From positions 1-64,000 of the forward strand of contig NZ_AYMJ01000023.1 of NCBI RefSeq assembly GCF_000633255.1: a DNA stretch of 64,000 nucleotides, written 5' to 3'. Source of the stretch: Pseudomonas sp. H1h. GTDB taxonomy: Bacteria; Pseudomonadota; Gammaproteobacteria; Pseudomonadales; Pseudomonadaceae. The notes beneath the pieces were generated by a model that saw nothing but the letters and a program-made list of their open reading frames with translations, searched no databases and was not told the origin of the DNA. Made by a program: the position numbers and the translations under genes. Positions 25,246-33,637 of the stretch are shown here, piece by piece. The first letter of the stretch is position 1, and each line of letters starts with the position of its first letter.

Positions 25246-26571
25246 ATGAACAAGTCCACCTTGGCCCTGGCTGTGGCCGTAGGGGTTTTGGCGCAGCAGG
25301 CAGGCGCCGCCGGTTTCATCGAAGACAGCAAGGCCACTCTGGGCCTGCGCAACTTCTACATCAACACCGACAACCGTGACGGCACTGGCCCGAACAAGAA
25401 CGAAGAGTGGGGCCAAGGCTTCGATCTGCGTTTCATCTCGGGTTACACCCAAGGCACCGTGCAGTTCGGTGTTGACGCGATCGGCCTGTACGGCGTGCGT
25501 CTGGATTCCAGCCCGGCCAAGAGCGGCAACGCCGCTGGTACGTCGTCGGGTGGCACTGTGTTCCCAAGCGACGGCAACAGCGCTGTGAATGACTTCGCCA
25601 GCCTGGGCGTGACCGGCAAGGTCAAGATCTCTCAGACCGAGCTGAAGGTCGGTACCCTGATGCCGAACAACCCGGTCATCAAGTACAACGACGGTCGTCT
25701 GCTGCCGCAAACTTTCCAGGGCGAAGCGATCACCTCGAACGAATTCAAGGACCTGACTCTGACTGCCGGTCAGGTTGAGGCCGTGAAAGGTCGTAACTCC
25801 AGCAACAACGAGAACATGTCGATTGCCGGCGCGAACGCTGGTTCGAACTACGACAAGGGCGTGTTCAGCAACAAGTTCTACTACGGTGGTGCTGACTACA
25901 AGATCAACAAAGATCTGACCGCTTCGTACTACTACGGCGAGCTGAAAGACTTCTACTCGCAGAACTTCCTGGGTCTGGTACACAACTGGGGCATCGGCCC
26001 GGGCGTACTGAAAAGCGACCTGCGTTACTACCGCAGCCGTGACAACGGTGCCAACGGCGATACTTCTGCCTACTACACCAGCGGTTACTACGGTGGCAAA
26101 ACCGTCAAGGGCAAGGTCGACAACGACCTGTACAGCTACCTGGCACTGTACTCGGTTGAAGGTCACACCTTCGGTGCCGGCTACCAGTACACCAAGGGCG
26201 ACAGCGATTTCCCTTGGCTGAACCAGGGTGACGGCTCGTCCAACAGCACCATCACCGACATGCAGATCCAGAAGTTCGCCCGTGCTGGCGAGCGTACCTG
26301 GCAGGCTCGCTACGGCTACGATTTCGCCAAGATCGGCGTTCCTGGTCTGACCGCCAACCTGATCTACCTGCGTGGCAACAACATCGACACCCCGCTGGGC
26401 GAAAAAACCGAGTGGGAACGTGACCTGACCGTTGGTTACGTGATCCCTGAAGGCCCGCTGAAAAACCTCGGCGTAGCCTGGAAAAACGCTATGTGGCGTA
26501 CCGACCTGGCGAACACCCGTTCCCAGGACGAAAACCGCCTGATCGTCAGCTACTCGATCCCGCTGCTGTAA
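25246..26571 (+). CDS. OprD family outer-membrane porin
   Basis: The 441-residue outer-membrane beta-barrel has a signal peptide (MNKSTLALAVAVGVLAQQAGA, about 1-21), then the OprD-family opening GFIEDSKATLGLRNFYINTDNRD. Tyr- and Gly-rich strands follow, ending ENRLIVSYSIPLL with a typical C-terminal hydrophobic strand. OprD porins admit small organic acids, amino acids or other anions. Its place between a TauA-like gene and lsfA-ssu suggests sulfonate or other organosulfur entry, which is inference. Codon use looks strongly biased, as for a highly expressed gene, and GAGAGGAG precedes the ATG. Confidence 0.93.
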   Translation: MNKSTLALAVAVGVLAQQAGAAGFIEDSKATLGLRNFYINTDNRDGTGPNKNEEWGQGFDLRFISGYTQGTVQFGVDAIGLYGVRLDSSPAKSGNAAGTSSGGTVFPSDGNSAVNDFASLGVTGKVKISQTELKVGTLMPNNPVIKYNDGRLLPQTFQGEAITSNEFKDLTLTAGQVEAVKGRNSSNNENMSIAGANAGSNYDKGVFSNKFYYGGADYKINKDLTASYYYGELKDFYSQNFLGLVHNWGIGPGVLKSDLRYYRSRDNGANGDTSAYYTSGYYGGKTVKGKVDNDLYSYLALYSVEGHTFGAGYQYTKGDSDFPWLNQGDGSSNSTITDMQIQKFARAGERTWQARYGYDFAKIGVPGLTANLIYLRGNNIDTPLGEKTEWERDLTVGYVIPEGPLKNLGVAWKNAMWRTDLANTRSQDENRLIVSYSIPLL

Positions 26572-26594
26572 TAGCGCGTTCAAGCTGCTGATGT

Positions 26595-26634
26595 AAAAAA
26601 GCCCCGTCCGGCACCGTGCCGGACGGGGCTTTTG
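26595..26634 (+). terminator. Rho-independent terminator of the porin gene
   Basis: A 13-base-pair stem (GCCCCGTCCGGCA and complement, loop CCG) at 26601-26629 is preceded by A's and followed by T's. Confidence 0.9.
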
Positions 26635-26779
26635 CATTTTCGAGTCAGACTCACCCCCGTAAGCCCTTCCCGAAATTCCCCTCTTTGCAGCTACTCAAGG
26701 CCTTCTCGAACCTTGAGAGCGATGTTCGTCGTGATGCCGGCGAGCGTCCAGTGAACGATGTTTAATATTCCTTTAGATT

Positions 26780-26791
26780 CTAGATATCTAG
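26780..26791. promoter_or_regulatory. Palindrome in the AT-rich lsfA promoter region
   Basis: CTAGATATCTAG is a perfect 12-base palindrome about 75 bases upstream of lsfA, within an AT-rich stretch typical of CysB-controlled sulfate-starvation promoters. The site role is inferred. Confidence 0.3.
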
Positions 26792-26865
26792 TTATTTATT
26801 CTTTTTCATGATGGCGAATCCCGAGCTACAGTTGAGTTCTCCAACAACTCATCAGGAGCAGCACC

Positions 26866-27504
26866 ATGAGCCTCAGACTCGGCGACATCGCCCCCGACTT
26901 CGAACAGGATTCCAGCGCCGGCAAGATTCGTTTCCACGAGTGGCTGGGCGATAGCTGGGGCGTGCTGTTCTCCCACCCGGCCGACTTCACCCCGGTGTGC
27001 ACCACCGAGCTGGGCTTCACCGCCAAGCTCAAGGATGAGTTCAGCAAGCGCGGCGTCAAAGCCATTGCGCTGTCGGTCGATCCGGTGGACTCGCACCACA
27101 AGTGGATCGAGGACATCAACGAAACCCAGAATACGATCGTCAACTTCCCGATCCTGGCCGATGCCGACCGCAAGGTCTCCGATCTCTATGACCTGATCCA
27201 CCCGAACGCCAGCGACACGCTGACCGTGCGTTCGCTGTTCGTGATTGATCCGAACAAGAAGATCCGCCTGACCATCACCTACCCGGCGAGCACCGGGCGC
27301 AACTTCCACGAGATCTTGCGGGTAATCGATTCGTTGCAGCTCACCGACAACTACAAGGTGGCTACACCCGCCAACTGGCAGGACGGTGAAGAGGTGGTGA
27401 TCGTGCCGTCGCTCAAGGATGAAGACGAGATCAAGCGACGCTTCCCGAAAGGCTATCGCGCGGTGAAGCCGTATCTGCGCCTGACACCACAGCCGAACAA
27501 GTAA
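26866..27504 (+). CDS. lsfA: 1-Cys peroxiredoxin LsfA
   Basis: The 212-residue peroxiredoxin of the Prx6 class reduces peroxides through a single catalytic cysteine in HPADFTPVCTTELG (Cys about residue 45). The Prx6-type C-terminal domain (PANWQDGEEVVIVPSL) is present and no resolving cysteine is seen. LsfA is known in P. putida and P. aeruginosa as a sulfate-starvation-induced protein next to ssu genes, the same context as here. Its likely job is to protect the cell from peroxide made by reduced-flavin monooxygenases or during sulfur starvation. Confidence 0.94.
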   Translation: MSLRLGDIAPDFEQDSSAGKIRFHEWLGDSWGVLFSHPADFTPVCTTELGFTAKLKDEFSKRGVKAIALSVDPVDSHHKWIEDINETQNTIVNFPILADADRKVSDLYDLIHPNASDTLTVRSLFVIDPNKKIRLTITYPASTGRNFHEILRVIDSLQLTDNYKVATPANWQDGEEVVIVPSLKDEDEIKRRFPKGYRAVKPYLRLTPQPNK

Positions 27505-27530
27505 GGCAGTGAGATTTGCGGTGTAGCCGC

Positions 27531-27610
27531 CAGCGCTTTCGCGAGCAGGCTCGCTCCCACAGGGGGTTGCATTTCAAATGTGGGAGCGAGCCTGCTCGCG
27601 AAGGCGCTAG
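27531..27610. repeat. REPIN, near-perfect inverted pair
   Basis: AGCGCTTTCGCGAGCAGGCTCGCTCCCACA and its inverted copy (TGTGGGAGCGAGCCTGCTCGCGAAGGCGCT) flank an 18-base spacer. This is one of the most symmetric pairs in the window. Confidence 0.92.
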
Positions 27611-27651
27611 GCAGTACAAAACAGAATTCAGAACCACAAAGCAGGGGATTT

Positions 27652-27678
27652 CAGGCCGTTTCCACGGCCTGTTTTTTT
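27652..27678 (+). terminator. Rho-independent terminator of lsfA
   Basis: CAGGCCGT-TTCC-ACGGCCTG forms an eight-base-pair stem followed by seven T's. Confidence 0.88.
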
Positions 27679-27733
27679 GCCCGCTGAAAAGCAAATCCTA
27701 TATCGCTTAAATGCATAACCAAATGAATAAATA

Positions 27734-27755
27734 TGATTTATGGATATATAAATCA
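27734..27755. promoter_or_regulatory. 8-6-8 inverted repeat in the ssu promoter region
   Basis: TGATTTAT and ATAAATCA are exact inverted complements around GGATAT, in an AT-rich stretch about 75 bases upstream of ssuE. It has the same 6-base spacing as the repeat at 25042-25065. A CysB/Cbl-type site is plausible but not proven. Confidence 0.4.
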
Positions 27756-27827
27756 GCTGGTAAGGTCACTCCATCGAAGCGAGATCGCAACCTGCGAATC
27801 GCCTGTAACGCGCAAGGAATCGTCTGA

Positions 27828-28421
27828 ATGCTGGTCGTCTCACTCGGTGGCAGTCCCAGCCAACGCTCCCGCTCTGGAGTGTTGCTGGAGCGCTCGCAAC
27901 GCTGGTTGCAGGAGCAGGGGGTGGAAGTGGTGAGTTATCAGGTCAGGGACTTCCCGGCCGAAGACCTGCTCCACGCCCGCTTCGACAGCCCGAAGGTGCT
28001 CGACCTGCTGGCCCAGATTGAAAGCGCCGACGGTCTGCTGATTGCCACCCCGGTCTACAAAGCGTCGTTTTCCGGCGCGCTGAAGACCGTGCTGGACCTG
28101 CTGCCCGAGCGCGCCCTGAACCACAAGATTGTTTTGCCGATGGCCACCGGCGGCAGCATCGCCCACATGCTGGTGGTCGATTACGCCCTCAAACCGGTGC
28201 TGTCGGCGTTGAAAGCGCAGGAAATGCTGCAGGGCATTTTCGCCGAGGACAGCCAGATCGCGTACGGCGAAGGCAGTGCCCAGGCGCAACTGGCGCCGGC
28301 GCTGGAGCAGCGTCTGCATGAAGCGCTGGACCAGTTTGTCAGTGCCATGGCCCGCCGGCCGAAACCGCTGGAGCCGGGCTTGTTGAATGAACGTTTGTTG
28401 AGTGCTCGCTGGAGCATTTAA
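27828..28421 (+). CDS. ssuE: NADPH-dependent FMN reductase SsuE
   Basis: SsuE (197 aa) supplies FMNH2 to the sulfonate monooxygenase SsuD. It is a flavodoxin-like protein beginning MLVVSLGGSPSQRSRSGVLL, with the FMN-binding loop ATPVYKASFSGALKTVLDLLP (about residues 69-89) that is diagnostic of SsuE/MsuE. It is first in the ssuEADCBF operon; GCAAGGA lies upstream of the ATG. Confidence 0.94.
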   Translation: MLVVSLGGSPSQRSRSGVLLERSQRWLQEQGVEVVSYQVRDFPAEDLLHARFDSPKVLDLLAQIESADGLLIATPVYKASFSGALKTVLDLLPERALNHKIVLPMATGGSIAHMLVVDYALKPVLSALKAQEMLQGIFAEDSQIAYGEGSAQAQLAPALEQRLHEALDQFVSAMARRPKPLEPGLLNERLLSARWSI

Positions 28422-28509
28422 GCCTCATCGAAATTGAAGTACTGGCCTTACTCGCCCGCCAACGGGCAAGCAGGTGCAGCCACAACCCAACAGCAAAAAG
28501 GAGAGCGCT

Positions 28510-29505
28510 ATGCGCACTGTACTTTTGCGTCGTGGTCTGGTCGCTCTGTTTGCTGCGGCTGTCACCTTCGGCGCCATCACTCAAGCTCAAGCGCTTTCTG
28601 CCCATGAAGGCGTGCTGCGGATCGGTTATCAGAAATACGGCACGCTGGTGCTGCTCAAAGCCAAAGGCACCCTGGAAAAGCGTCTGGCCGCTCAAGGCGT
28701 CGACGTGCAATGGACCGAATTCCCCGGTGGCCCGCAACTGCTTGAAGGCCTGAATGTCGGCTCGATCGACTTCGGCGTCACTGGCGAAACCCCGCCAGTG
28801 TTCGCCCAGGCCGCTGGCGCCGATCTGCTCTACGTCGCTTACGAGCCACCCGCACCGAACAGCGAAGCGATCCTCGTGCCGAAAGACTCGCCGATCAAAT
28901 CGGTGGCGGATCTGAAAGGCAAGAAAATCGCCCTGAACAAAGGCTCCAACGTCCACTACCTGCTGGTGCGCGCGCTGGAAGATGCCGGCCTCAAATACAC
29001 CGACATCCAGACCGTGTTCCTGCCGCCGGCCGATGCCCGCGCCGCATTCGAACGTGGCAGCGTCGACGCCTGGGTGATCTGGGACCCGTACCAGGCCGCC
29101 GCCGAGCAACAGCTGCAAGCGCACACCCTGCGCGACGGCAAAGGCATCGTCGACAACCACCAGTTCTATCTCGCGACCAAACCTTACGCAGAGAAAAATC
29201 CTCAGGTGATCAAGACCCTCGTGGAGGAAGTGCGCGCGGTCGGCGAGTGGTCCAAAGCCAACCCTGAAGACGTGACTCAACAGGTCGCGCCGCTGCTCGG
29301 CCTGCCGGCGGACATCACCCTGACCTCGGTGAAACGCCAAGGCTACGGTGCGCTGTTCCTGACCCCGGAAGTGGTCGCCGCGCAACAGAAAATCGCTGAC
29401 ACGTTCTTCCAGCTCAAGCTGATTCCCAAGCCGCTGAGCATCAAGGATGTGATCTGGACACCACCAGCCGCTGTGGCCCAAAGCTCGGTTACCCAAGCCC
29501 AGTAA
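28510..29505 (+). CDS. ssuA: Aliphatic sulfonate ABC substrate-binding protein SsuA
   Basis: The 331-residue periplasmic binding protein captures alkanesulfonates. A signal peptide covers about residues 1-30 (ending ITQAQA), followed by LRIGYQKYGTLVLLKAKGTLE, the standard SsuA opening. GGPQLLEGLNVGSIDFGVTGETPP lines the ligand pocket. I start at ATG 28510 with AAGGAGAG directly upstream rather than at an earlier in-frame ATG at 28474. ssuD follows after 25 bases. Confidence 0.95.
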   Translation: MRTVLLRRGLVALFAAAVTFGAITQAQALSAHEGVLRIGYQKYGTLVLLKAKGTLEKRLAAQGVDVQWTEFPGGPQLLEGLNVGSIDFGVTGETPPVFAQAAGADLLYVAYEPPAPNSEAILVPKDSPIKSVADLKGKKIALNKGSNVHYLLVRALEDAGLKYTDIQTVFLPPADARAAFERGSVDAWVIWDPYQAAAEQQLQAHTLRDGKGIVDNHQFYLATKPYAEKNPQVIKTLVEEVRAVGEWSKANPEDVTQQVAPLLGLPADITLTSVKRQGYGALFLTPEVVAAQQKIADTFFQLKLIPKPLSIKDVIWTPPAAVAQSSVTQAQ

Positions 29506-29530
29506 TTCGAATCCCCAAGGAGACCACTCC

Positions 29531-30679
29531 ATGAGCCTCAACATCTTCTGGTTCCTGCCTACCCACGGCGACGGCCATTACCTTGGCACCGCCGAAGGCG
29601 CTCGCGCCGTCGACCACGGTTATCTGCAACAGGTCGCGCAAGCGGCGGATCGTCTGGGTTTCGGCGGTGTGCTGATTCCCACCGGGCGTTCCTGCGAAGA
29701 CTCGTGGCTGGTGGCCGCGTCGCTGATCCCGGTGACTCAGCGTCTGAAGTTCCTCGTTGCCCTGCGCCCCGGGATCATTTCCCCGACGGTCGCGGCGCGG
29801 CAGGCGGCCACGCTGGATCGCCTGTCCGGCGGCCGTGCGCTGTTCAATCTGGTGACCGGCGGTGACCCGGAAGAGTTGGCCGGCGACGGTCTGTTCCTCA
29901 GTCACGAGGAGCGCTATCAGGCCTCGGTGGAATTCACCCGCATCTGGCGTCGGGTGCTGGAAGGTGAAACCGTTGATTACGACGGCCAACACATCAGCGT
30001 GAAAGGCGCCAAGCTGCTCTATCCACCGATCCAGCAACCGCGTCCGCCGTTGTACTTCGGTGGGTCGTCGGAAGCGGCGCAGGACCTGGCCGCCGAACAG
30101 GTCGAGATGGTCCTGACCTGGGGCGAGCCGCCCGCAGCGGTGGCCGAGAAGATTGAGCAGGTTCGCGCCAAAGCCGCCAAGCTCGGACGCACCGTACGCT
30201 TCGGCATTCGTCTGCATGTGATCGTCCGCGAAACCAACGCTGAAGCCTGGCAGGCGGCAGACCGACTGATCTCGCACCTGGATGACGACACCATTGCTCG
30301 CGCTCAAGCGTCGCTGGCGCGTTTCGATTCGGTTGGTCAGCAACGCATGGCCGCGCTGCACGGCGGCAGTCGCGACAATCTCGAAGTCAGCCCGAACCTG
30401 TGGGCTGGCGTCGGTCTGGTGCGCGGTGGTGCCGGCACGGCGCTGGTCGGCGATGGCCCGACTGTGGCGGCGCGCGTGAAGGAATACGCGGATCTCGGTA
30501 TCGATACCTTCATCTTCTCCGGTTATCCACACCTCGAAGAGTCGTATCGGGTCGCCGAATTGCTGTTTCCGCACCTTGATGTCGAGCGCCCGGAACTGCC
30601 GAAAAGCGCCGGCTACGTCAGCCCGTTTGGCGAGATGGTCGCCAACGACATTCTTCCCAAAGCCGCGTCGCAGAGCTGA
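29531..30679 (+). CDS. ssuD: FMNH2-dependent alkanesulfonate monooxygenase SsuD
   Basis: SsuD (382 aa) cleaves the C-S bond of alkanesulfonates to give an aldehyde and sulfite, using FMNH2 from SsuE. It is a luciferase-like TIM barrel; the start MSLNIFWFLPTHGDGHYLG and the phosphate/flavin loop LVTGGDPEELAGDG are typical. FSGYPHLEESYRVAELLFP near the C-terminus is also conserved. The length matches the family. Confidence 0.96.
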   Translation: MSLNIFWFLPTHGDGHYLGTAEGARAVDHGYLQQVAQAADRLGFGGVLIPTGRSCEDSWLVAASLIPVTQRLKFLVALRPGIISPTVAARQAATLDRLSGGRALFNLVTGGDPEELAGDGLFLSHEERYQASVEFTRIWRRVLEGETVDYDGQHISVKGAKLLYPPIQQPRPPLYFGGSSEAAQDLAAEQVEMVLTWGEPPAAVAEKIEQVRAKAAKLGRTVRFGIRLHVIVRETNAEAWQAADRLISHLDDDTIARAQASLARFDSVGQQRMAALHGGSRDNLEVSPNLWAGVGLVRGGAGTALVGDGPTVAARVKEYADLGIDTFIFSGYPHLEESYRVAELLFPHLDVERPELPKSAGYVSPFGEMVANDILPKAASQS

Positions 30680-30687
30680 GGCGCGCC

Positions 30688-31470
30688 ATGAAGAAAATCA
30701 TCCACAACCTCGCGCCCTGGGCGTTGCCGGTGTTGTTGCTGGCGGTGTGGCAGTTGTCGGTGTCGGCCGGTTGGTTGTCGACGCGGATCCTGCCGGCGCC
30801 GGTGGCGGTGATCGAGGCCGGTGTCAGTCTGGTGCGCAGTGGCGAGATCTGGACGCACCTGGCAATCAGCGGCTGGCGCGCGGCGCTGGGCTTCACCATC
30901 GGCGGCAGCATCGGTCTGGCGCTGGGCTTCATCACCGGCCTGTCGAAGTGGGGCGAACGCTTGCTCGACAGCTCGGTGCAGATGATCCGCAACGTGCCGC
31001 ACCTGGCGCTGATTCCATTGGTGATCCTGTGGTTCGGCATCGACGAGTCGGCGAAGATTTTCCTGGTGGCGTTGGGCACCTTGTTCCCGATCTACCTCAA
31101 CACGTACCACGGCATCCGCAACGTCGACCCGGCGCTGGTAGAGATGGCGCGCAGTTATGGCTTGAGTGGTTTCAGCCTGTTCTGGCAGGTGATTCTGCCG
31201 GGCGCGCTGCCTTCGATTCTGGTCGGTGTGCGCTTCGCGCTGGGCTTCATGTGGCTGACGCTGATCGTTGCCGAAACCATTTCCGCCAGCTCCGGCATTG
31301 GATACCTGGCAATGAATGCCCGCGAGTTTTTGCAGACCGACGTGGTGGTGCTGGCGATCCTGCTTTACGCGGTGCTCGGCAAACTCGCTGACCTCGCTGC
31401 CCGTGGACTTGAGCGCGTCTGGCTGCGCTGGCATCCGGCCTATCAGGTTGCCAAGGGAGGTGCGGCATGA
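30688..31470 (+). CDS. ssuC: Sulfonate ABC transporter permease SsuC
   Basis: The 260-residue inner-membrane permease has about six transmembrane helices. The EAA loop, for contact with SsuB, is MARSYGLSGFSLFWQVILPG (about residues 153-172). The start after eight bases from ssuD and a four-base overlap with ssuB (ATGA) indicate a tightly coupled operon. Confidence 0.95.
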   Translation: MKKIIHNLAPWALPVLLLAVWQLSVSAGWLSTRILPAPVAVIEAGVSLVRSGEIWTHLAISGWRAALGFTIGGSIGLALGFITGLSKWGERLLDSSVQMIRNVPHLALIPLVILWFGIDESAKIFLVALGTLFPIYLNTYHGIRNVDPALVEMARSYGLSGFSLFWQVILPGALPSILVGVRFALGFMWLTLIVAETISASSGIGYLAMNAREFLQTDVVVLAILLYAVLGKLADLAARGLERVWLRWHPAYQVAKGGAA

Positions 31471-32273
31471 CTGCTCAACAACCTCCACGCCTGCTGCGCG
31501 GAATTCCGCTGGTGGTGCGCAACCTGCAGAAAACCTTCGGTGCGCGGCAGGTGCTGCGCAACATCGACCTGCACATTCCGGCGGGGCAATTCGTCGCGGT
31601 GGTCGGGCGCAGCGGTTGCGGCAAGAGCACCTTGCTGCGTTTGCTCGCCGGCCTCGACCAACCGACTGGCGGCGACCTGCTGGCCGGCGCCGCAGCGCTG
31701 AGTGATGCGCGGGAAGACACCCGGCTGATGTTTCAGGAAGCACGGCTGCTGCCGTGGAAAAAGATCATCGACAACGTCGGTCTCGGCCTCAAGGGCAACT
31801 GGCGTCCGCAGGCCCTGCAAGCGCTGGAATCGGTCGGTCTGGCCGATCGCGCCAACGAGTGGCCGGCCGCCTTGTCCGGTGGGCAGAAGCAGCGCGTGGC
31901 CTTGGCCCGGGCGCTGATCCACCAACCGCGCCTGCTGCTGCTCGACGAGCCGCTGGGTGCGCTGGACGCCCTGACCCGGATCGAGATGCAGCAACTGATT
32001 GAGCGTTTGTGGCAGCAGCACGGCTTCACGGTGCTGCTGGTGACCCACGATGTCAGCGAAGCGGTGGCGATTGCCGACCGAGTGATTCTGATCGAGGACG
32101 GCGAAGTCGGTCTCGATCTGCACGTGGAGCTGCCGCGCCCTCGGGTGCGTGGTTCGCACCGACTGGCGGCGCTGGAAACCGAAGTGCTCAACCGTGTTCT
32201 GTCCCTGCCCGGTGAACCGCCCGAGCCGGAACCTGTTTCACCCCTGCCTACGCAATTGCGTTGGGCGCAATGA
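31467..32273 (+). CDS. ssuB: Sulfonate ABC transporter ATP-binding protein SsuB
   Basis: The 268-residue ATPase energises SsuC. Walker A is GRSGCGKST (about residues 49-57), the signature is LSGGQKQR and Walker B is RLLLLDEP. DVSEAVAIADRVILIEDGEV gives the switch histidine context (THDVSEA). It overlaps the ssuC stop. The C-terminal tail, rich in proline and glutamate (PEPEPVSPLP), is longer than the core domain needs. Confidence 0.95.
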   Translation: MTAQQPPRLLRGIPLVVRNLQKTFGARQVLRNIDLHIPAGQFVAVVGRSGCGKSTLLRLLAGLDQPTGGDLLAGAAALSDAREDTRLMFQEARLLPWKKIIDNVGLGLKGNWRPQALQALESVGLADRANEWPAALSGGQKQRVALARALIHQPRLLLLDEPLGALDALTRIEMQQLIERLWQQHGFTVLLVTHDVSEAVAIADRVILIEDGEVGLDLHVELPRPRVRGSHRLAALETEVLNRVLSLPGEPPEPEPVSPLPTQLRWAQ

Positions 32274-32353
32274 AGCAGCTTCGAGCGTCAAGCGACAAGC
32301 CTCAAGTAAAAGCGCTGTGCTTTTGCTTGCCGCTTGAAACTTGCAACTTGCAG
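32271..32353. repeat. Imperfect nested inverted repeat between ssuB and ssuF
   Basis: AAGCGACAAGC (32290-32300) pairs with GCTTGCCGCTT (32325-32335) with one mismatch, enclosing AAAAGC/GCTTTT; outer AAGCAGCTT and CTTGCAGCTT arms extend it. This resembles the AGCTTGCAGCTTGAAGC-type palindromes scattered in Pseudomonas. It may attenuate or stabilise the message before ssuF. Confidence 0.55.
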
Positions 32354-32379
32354 CTTATTTCGACCCCAGGAGAAATATC

Positions 32380-32595
32380 ATGACTATCAAAGCCATCAAC
32401 GTGCGCAACCAGTTCAAAGGCTCGATCAAAGAGATCGTTCTCGGCGACGTGCTGTCGGAAATCGACGTGCAGACCGCCTCCGGTATCGTCACTTCGGTGA
32501 TCACCACCCGTTCGGTCAAGGAGCTGGAACTGGTGGTGGGCAGCGAGGTGATCGCCTTTGTGAAATCCACCGAGGTGTCGATCGCCAAGTTGTAA
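32380..32595 (+). CDS. ssuF: Molbindin-like TOBE domain protein SsuF
   Basis: The 71-residue product is a single TOBE (molybdate-binding-like) domain: TIKAINVRNQFKGSIKEIV and ELVVGSEVIAFVKSTEVSIAK follow the molbindin pattern. SsuF is needed for growth on some sulfonates in P. putida, though its ligand is uncertain. I start at ATG 32380, preceded by CCAGGAG, excluding a 13-codon upstream extension. A strong terminator follows, ending the ssu operon. Confidence 0.93.
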   Translation: MTIKAINVRNQFKGSIKEIVLGDVLSEIDVQTASGIVTSVITTRSVKELELVVGSEVIAFVKSTEVSIAKL

Positions 32596-32612
32596 GCCTG
32601 TGGAAAAAAACA

Positions 32613-32646
32613 AACCCCGGAGGGCGTGAGCCCTTCGGGGTTTTTT
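32613..32646 (+). terminator. Rho-independent terminator of the ssu operon
   Basis: AACCCCGGAGGGC-GTGA-GCCCTTCGGGGTT forms a long stem (one mismatch) followed by T's, 18 bases after the ssuF stop. Confidence 0.9.
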
Positions 32647-32671
32647 GTGCCTGACTGGACATCGGCGGCGC

Positions 32672-32747
32672 GGCCTTCGCGAGCAGGCTCGCTCCCACAG
32701 GGAACCGCATTCCAAATGGGGGAGCGGGCTTGCTCGCGAAGAGGCCG
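32672..32747. repeat. REPIN between ssuF and the TetR gene
   Basis: GGCCTTCGCGAGCAGGCTCGCTCCCA and an inverted GGGGGAGCGGGCTTGCTCGCGAAGAGGCC arm flank a short spacer. Confidence 0.9.
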
Positions 32748-32756
32748 GTCAGGACG

Positions 32757-33389
32757 CTAAAGAATTCTCTTGGGTAAATATGGCGGCAGATACAGGCCGA
32801 TATAAGCATCAAACACCCGCATCCCTTCCTCCGCCATGCGCGGCGTGATCTGGCCATGCTGCTGCACCGAGCGCGCATACACGCGGTCACCCAGTTCCAT
32901 CGCCAGCGCAAACACATCGACATCGTTCGGCAGTCGCGGCAATTCGAAGTGGTGGTCGAACAGCTTGTGCATCAGGTCGCCCAGTTCGATGTCGTGCTGC
33001 CGGTCGGCCTGGGTCACTTCGGTCAGGCCATGCTGGGCGAGGATCAACTGGCGGGCGGCGGCGTCTTCGTCATAGATCTCCAGCATCCGCTCCTCGACCA
33101 GCCGCGACAGGTCGCGCCAGTCGCGCAGGGCATCGTGGTCGATCGGCGCTTGCAGGCAGGCGCGAAACGCCGCATGCACGTCGGCGGTCAGCGCTTCGAG
33201 CAGCGCCGGCACACTGGCGAAGAAGTGGTACACGGAGGAGGGCGGAATCTGCGCGCGTTCGGCCACGCTGTAGATCGACAGGCTGGCCACGCCCTCCGCG
33301 GCCAGCAGCGTGCGCGCGGCGTCGAGTATCGAATCGATTCGCGCCTGGCTGCGGGCACGGGGTTTGCGGACGGGGGCGGGACGCGTCAT
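32757..33389 (-). CDS. TetR family transcriptional regulator
   Basis: The 210-residue regulator has an N-terminal TetR helix-turn-helix (about 20-65: ARIDSILDAARTLLAAEG, then SVYHFFASVPALLEAL) and a helical ligand-binding C-terminal part. I start at ATG 33389 with AGGAGA upstream; the earlier ATG at 33476 lies in a REP element. It is convergent with the ssu operon and no divergent target gene is adjacent, so the regulon and ligand are unknown. Confidence 0.92.
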   Translation of the reverse strand: MTRPAPVRKPRARSQARIDSILDAARTLLAAEGVASLSIYSVAERAQIPPSSVYHFFASVPALLEALTADVHAAFRACLQAPIDHDALRDWRDLSRLVEERMLEIYDEDAAARQLILAQHGLTEVTQADRQHDIELGDLMHKLFDHHFELPRLPNDVDVFALAMELGDRVYARSVQQHGQITPRMAEEGMRVFDAYIGLYLPPYLPKRIL

Positions 33390-33450
33390 GGAAGTCTCCT
33401 GCGGGGCAGCGGGCATTGTACGAGCCGAGCCGTGTGTTGTCTGCCAGGAC

Positions 33451-33546
33451 GCCTTCGGGAGCAAGCCCCCTTCCACAGTTGATCTCTATCTACAAAAAAT
33501 CCCTGTTCGCTGTAGACGCCTGTGGGAGGGGGCTTGCTCCCAAACC
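33451..33546. repeat. Inverted pair of a second REP-like family
   Basis: TTCGGGAGCAAGCCCCCTTCCACA and TGTGGGAGGGGGCTTGCTCCCAA are inverted about a 45-base spacer. The core (GGGGGCTTGCTCCC) differs from the main REP core (GGGCTTGCTCGC). Confidence 0.85.
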
Positions 33547-33581
33547 GCCGAAAACGGCCATTCAGATCAGAATTGCGCCAT

Positions 33582-33619
33582 AAAAAAACGCCGCGGGCTG
33601 CAATAGCCAACGGCGTTGT
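33582..33619 (-). terminator. Terminator of spuI
   Basis: AACGCCG and CGGCGTT (33587-33617), with an inner GGCT/AGCC stem, are followed on the minus strand by a seven-U tract. Confidence 0.8.
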
Positions 33620-33637
33620 TTCTGACACGACAACCGC

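Noticed and set aside
32645..32848. Short plus-strand frame across the REPIN after ssuF
   Set aside because: It is translated from the repeat and the antisense of the TetR gene; the same pseudo-peptides appear at other REP sites.
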